A stretch of DNA of 64,000 nucleotides from Treponema socranskii subsp. socranskii VPI DR56BR1116 = ATCC 35536. Its GTDB lineage: Bacteria > Spirochaetota > Spirochaetia > Treponematales > Treponemataceae. The position numbers and the translations under genes are program-made. The first letter of the stretch is position 1; every line of letters begins with the position of its first letter. The stretch spans positions 1 through 64,000 of the forward strand of contig NZ_AVQI01000020.1 in NCBI RefSeq assembly GCF_000468115.1. The letters run 5' to 3'. Positions 62,480 to 64,000 of the stretch are shown here, piece by piece. The notes beneath the pieces were generated by a model. That model ran no database searches. It was not told the DNA's origin and was given only the letters and a program-made list of their open reading frames with translations.

Positions 62480-63766
62480 ATGAATTTAATACCGCTGTTG
62501 ATCGTGTTTATTTTATTTATGCTCAATGTACCGATCGGTTTTGCACTTATCGGCGGATCCATGACCTATTTTTTATTTATGTCGAACAATATGCCGCCGC
62601 AATTCGTATTGCAGAATTTCATATCGGGAATCGAATCTTTTCCGCTGCTTGCCATACCGTTTTTTATCTTTGCGGGCGTGATTATGAATTATTCGGGCAT
62701 CAGCAAGCGCTTGATGCATTTCGCCGATCTCTTGGTCGGACATCTTCCCGGCGGACTCGGACAGGTAAACGTCGTATTGTCCGCGCTGATGGGCGGAATC
62801 TCGGGCTCCGCAAACGCCGACGCCGCCATGCAGTGCAAAATTTTGGTTCCCGAAATGGAAAAGCGCGGTTTTCCGATGCCCTTTTCCGCTTCGATTACCG
62901 CGACCAGTTCCATCATACCGACGATTATTCCGCCGGGCATTATGCTTATTTTGTATTCGATGGTTGCCCGCGTCAGCGTGGGTAAAATTTTTATGGCGGG
63001 ATATCTTCCCGGTTTGGTTATCACCGCCTGTCTCATGCTCTCCGTCCATATCGAATCGATAAAACACAATTACGGACGGACGCGGGAAAAGATGGCGAGC
63101 GGTAAAGAAATCGTGCGGGGCGCGGGAGCTGCCGTCCTTGCCCTCATTTTGCCTTTAGTCATCATCATGGGATTGCGGCAGGGCGTTTTTACTCCGACGG
63201 AAGGAGGCGCCATCGCATGTTTTTACTGCACGCTCGTAGGGATGCTGGCTTATCGCGAACTGCACATCAAAGACTTTATTCCGATTTTACGGGAAACCGT
63301 CAATTCCACCGCGCAGGTGATGTTTATCATCGTCGGTGCGAATCTCTTTGGAATGTATTTAAGTTATGAACGCATTCCGCACATGATCGCGCAGGCGGTG
63401 TTGAGTATTTCCGCCAACAAATACGTATTTTTGATACTCATCAATATCTTTTTATTCATCGTCGGAATGTTTGTCGAAGGCGGCCCCGCCATCATCATCA
63501 TTGCACCGCTTTTGGTTCCGATATTGAATACGCTCAAAATCGATCTCGTTCACTTCGGCATCGTCATGACGTTGAATATGGCGATCGGAGGATTGACGCC
63601 GCCCTTCGGTTCGATGATTTTCGTCGTATCGTCGCTGCTCAAAGTGTCGATATGGGATTTTTTGAAAGCGAATACGCCCTTTCTTTTGGCAAGCATCGCC
63701 GCACTTTTAATCATCACGTATATACCCGCCATATCGCTGTGGCTGCCGACGCTCTTGGGTATGTAG
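62480..63766 (+). CDS. TRAP transporter large permease (DctM family)
   Basis: 428-residue inner-membrane channel with about 12 helices. DctM hallmarks: PLLAIPFFIFAGVIMNYSG, GGISGSANADAAMQCKILVP, ATSSIIPTIIPPGIMLILYS and GGLTPPFGSMIFV. Third gene of the GDPD-TRAP operon; AGGAAA precedes the ATG. Confidence 0.93.
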   Translation: MNLIPLLIVFILFMLNVPIGFALIGGSMTYFLFMSNNMPPQFVLQNFISGIESFPLLAIPFFIFAGVIMNYSGISKRLMHFADLLVGHLPGGLGQVNVVLSALMGGISGSANADAAMQCKILVPEMEKRGFPMPFSASITATSSIIPTIIPPGIMLILYSMVARVSVGKIFMAGYLPGLVITACLMLSVHIESIKHNYGRTREKMASGKEIVRGAGAAVLALILPLVIIMGLRQGVFTPTEGGAIACFYCTLVGMLAYRELHIKDFIPILRETVNSTAQVMFIIVGANLFGMYLSYERIPHMIAQAVLSISANKYVFLILINIFLFIVGMFVEGGPAIIIIAPLLVPILNTLKIDLVHFGIVMTLNMAIGGLTPPFGSMIFVVSSLLKVSIWDFLKANTPFLLASIAALLIITYIPAISLWLPTLLGM

Positions 63767-63809
63767 TTGTGCGTGCACTCTGCCCGGCATTCGAAACGCC
63801 CTGCTCATT

Positions 63810-63839
63810 TTGACAAAGGCCGCCGATTACGTGTATAAT
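63810..63839 (+). promoter_or_regulatory. Sigma70 promoter of the right-edge gene
   Basis: -35 TTGACA (63810-63815), 18-nt spacer, -10 TATAAT (63834-63839). Confidence 0.65.
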
Positions 63840-63900
63840 GGTTAGAAATTTAATTGATAAAAAGCGATCTTAACGATTTGATGATTATTACGGGGGTTGT

Positions 63901-64000
63901 ATGAAAAAGATGTTCGCCGCACTGGCTGCAGCTGTCATGTGCGTTTCTGCGTTTGCGTTCGATGTCACGGAATATCTTCCGCTCAAAGGTACGGTAAAAA
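63901..64000 (+). CDS. Exported protein, N-terminus only (cut by right edge)
   Basis: Starts MKKMFAALAAAVMCVSAFAF, a signal peptide with AFA-type cleavage, then DVTEYLPLKGTVK. The rest is outside the window; no family can be named. GGGGG precedes the ATG. Strong promoter at 63810. Confidence 0.6.
   Translation, partial: MKKMFAALAAAVMCVSAFAFDVTEYLPLKGTVK

Overview
The window looks like chromosome of a Treponema-type spirochaete. Pointers are an archaeal/spirochaetal-type PheRS beta subunit, TpLRR (BspA-like) repeats in a surface lipoprotein, many lipoprotein SBPs and TRAP transporters, a cystalysin-like PatB enzyme, Rpn-type remnants and GC-rich dispersed intergenic repeats set in otherwise moderate-GC DNA. 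I see no rRNA, tRNA, CRISPR array or intact insertion sequence.

Layout. 1-0.7 kb: debris of Rpn-family (PD-(D/E)XK) genes and a dispersed repeat. 0.7-5.8 kb: acyl-CoA synthetase, a small unknown operon, an NlpC/P60 hydrolase and a ClC-type channel/antiporter. 6.0-12.0 kb: an operon with a sugar-type ABC transporter lacking its ATPase, two nucleoside-hydrolase-family proteins and a DapA/NanA-family aldolase, behind a sigma70 promoter and a 39-bp palindrome. 12-20.3 kb: EttA, YchJ-like protein, RlmB, a UDG-family protein, a vapBC remnant, an ECF S component and TrkA-TrkH. 20.3-25 kb: an iron/polyamine-type ABC operon. 25-33 kb: stand-alone AICAR transformylase, PyrE, methyltransferases (one broken), enolase, HtpG. 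33.2-40.5 kb: a sigma54 activator followed by a -24/-12 promoter and a four-gene operon (PatB/MalY lyase, M20 amidohydrolase, AbgT transporter, C39-like lipoprotein). 40.6-46.6 kb: beta-barrel protein, M15 peptidase, LRR lipoprotein, MATE pump, GNAT. 46.6-50.8 kb: LysR regulator divergent from a TAXI-TRAP transporter. 50.8-57.2 kb: pheT, then rpmH-rnpA-yidD-yidC-khpB, then a dual-family immunophilin. 57.3-64 kb: N-acetylglutamate synthase, a UDG-like protein, a GDPD-DctPQM operon and the start of an exported protein.

Themes. (1) The sigma54 unit is the best candidate for a little-described system: a PrpR-N/PAS/AAA+ activator with a winged-helix-like instead of a Fis-like C-terminus sits directly upstream of a near-consensus sigma54 promoter and a peptide/sulfur-amino-acid scavenging operon. 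(2) At least seven ORFs start 6-8 nt after a -10 box with no RBS, so leaderless transcription seems common. (3) All four solute-binding-protein operons carry a strong hairpin directly after the SBP gene, suggesting a shared way to make more binding protein than membrane subunits. All functions are inferred by reading the sequence; no searches were run.
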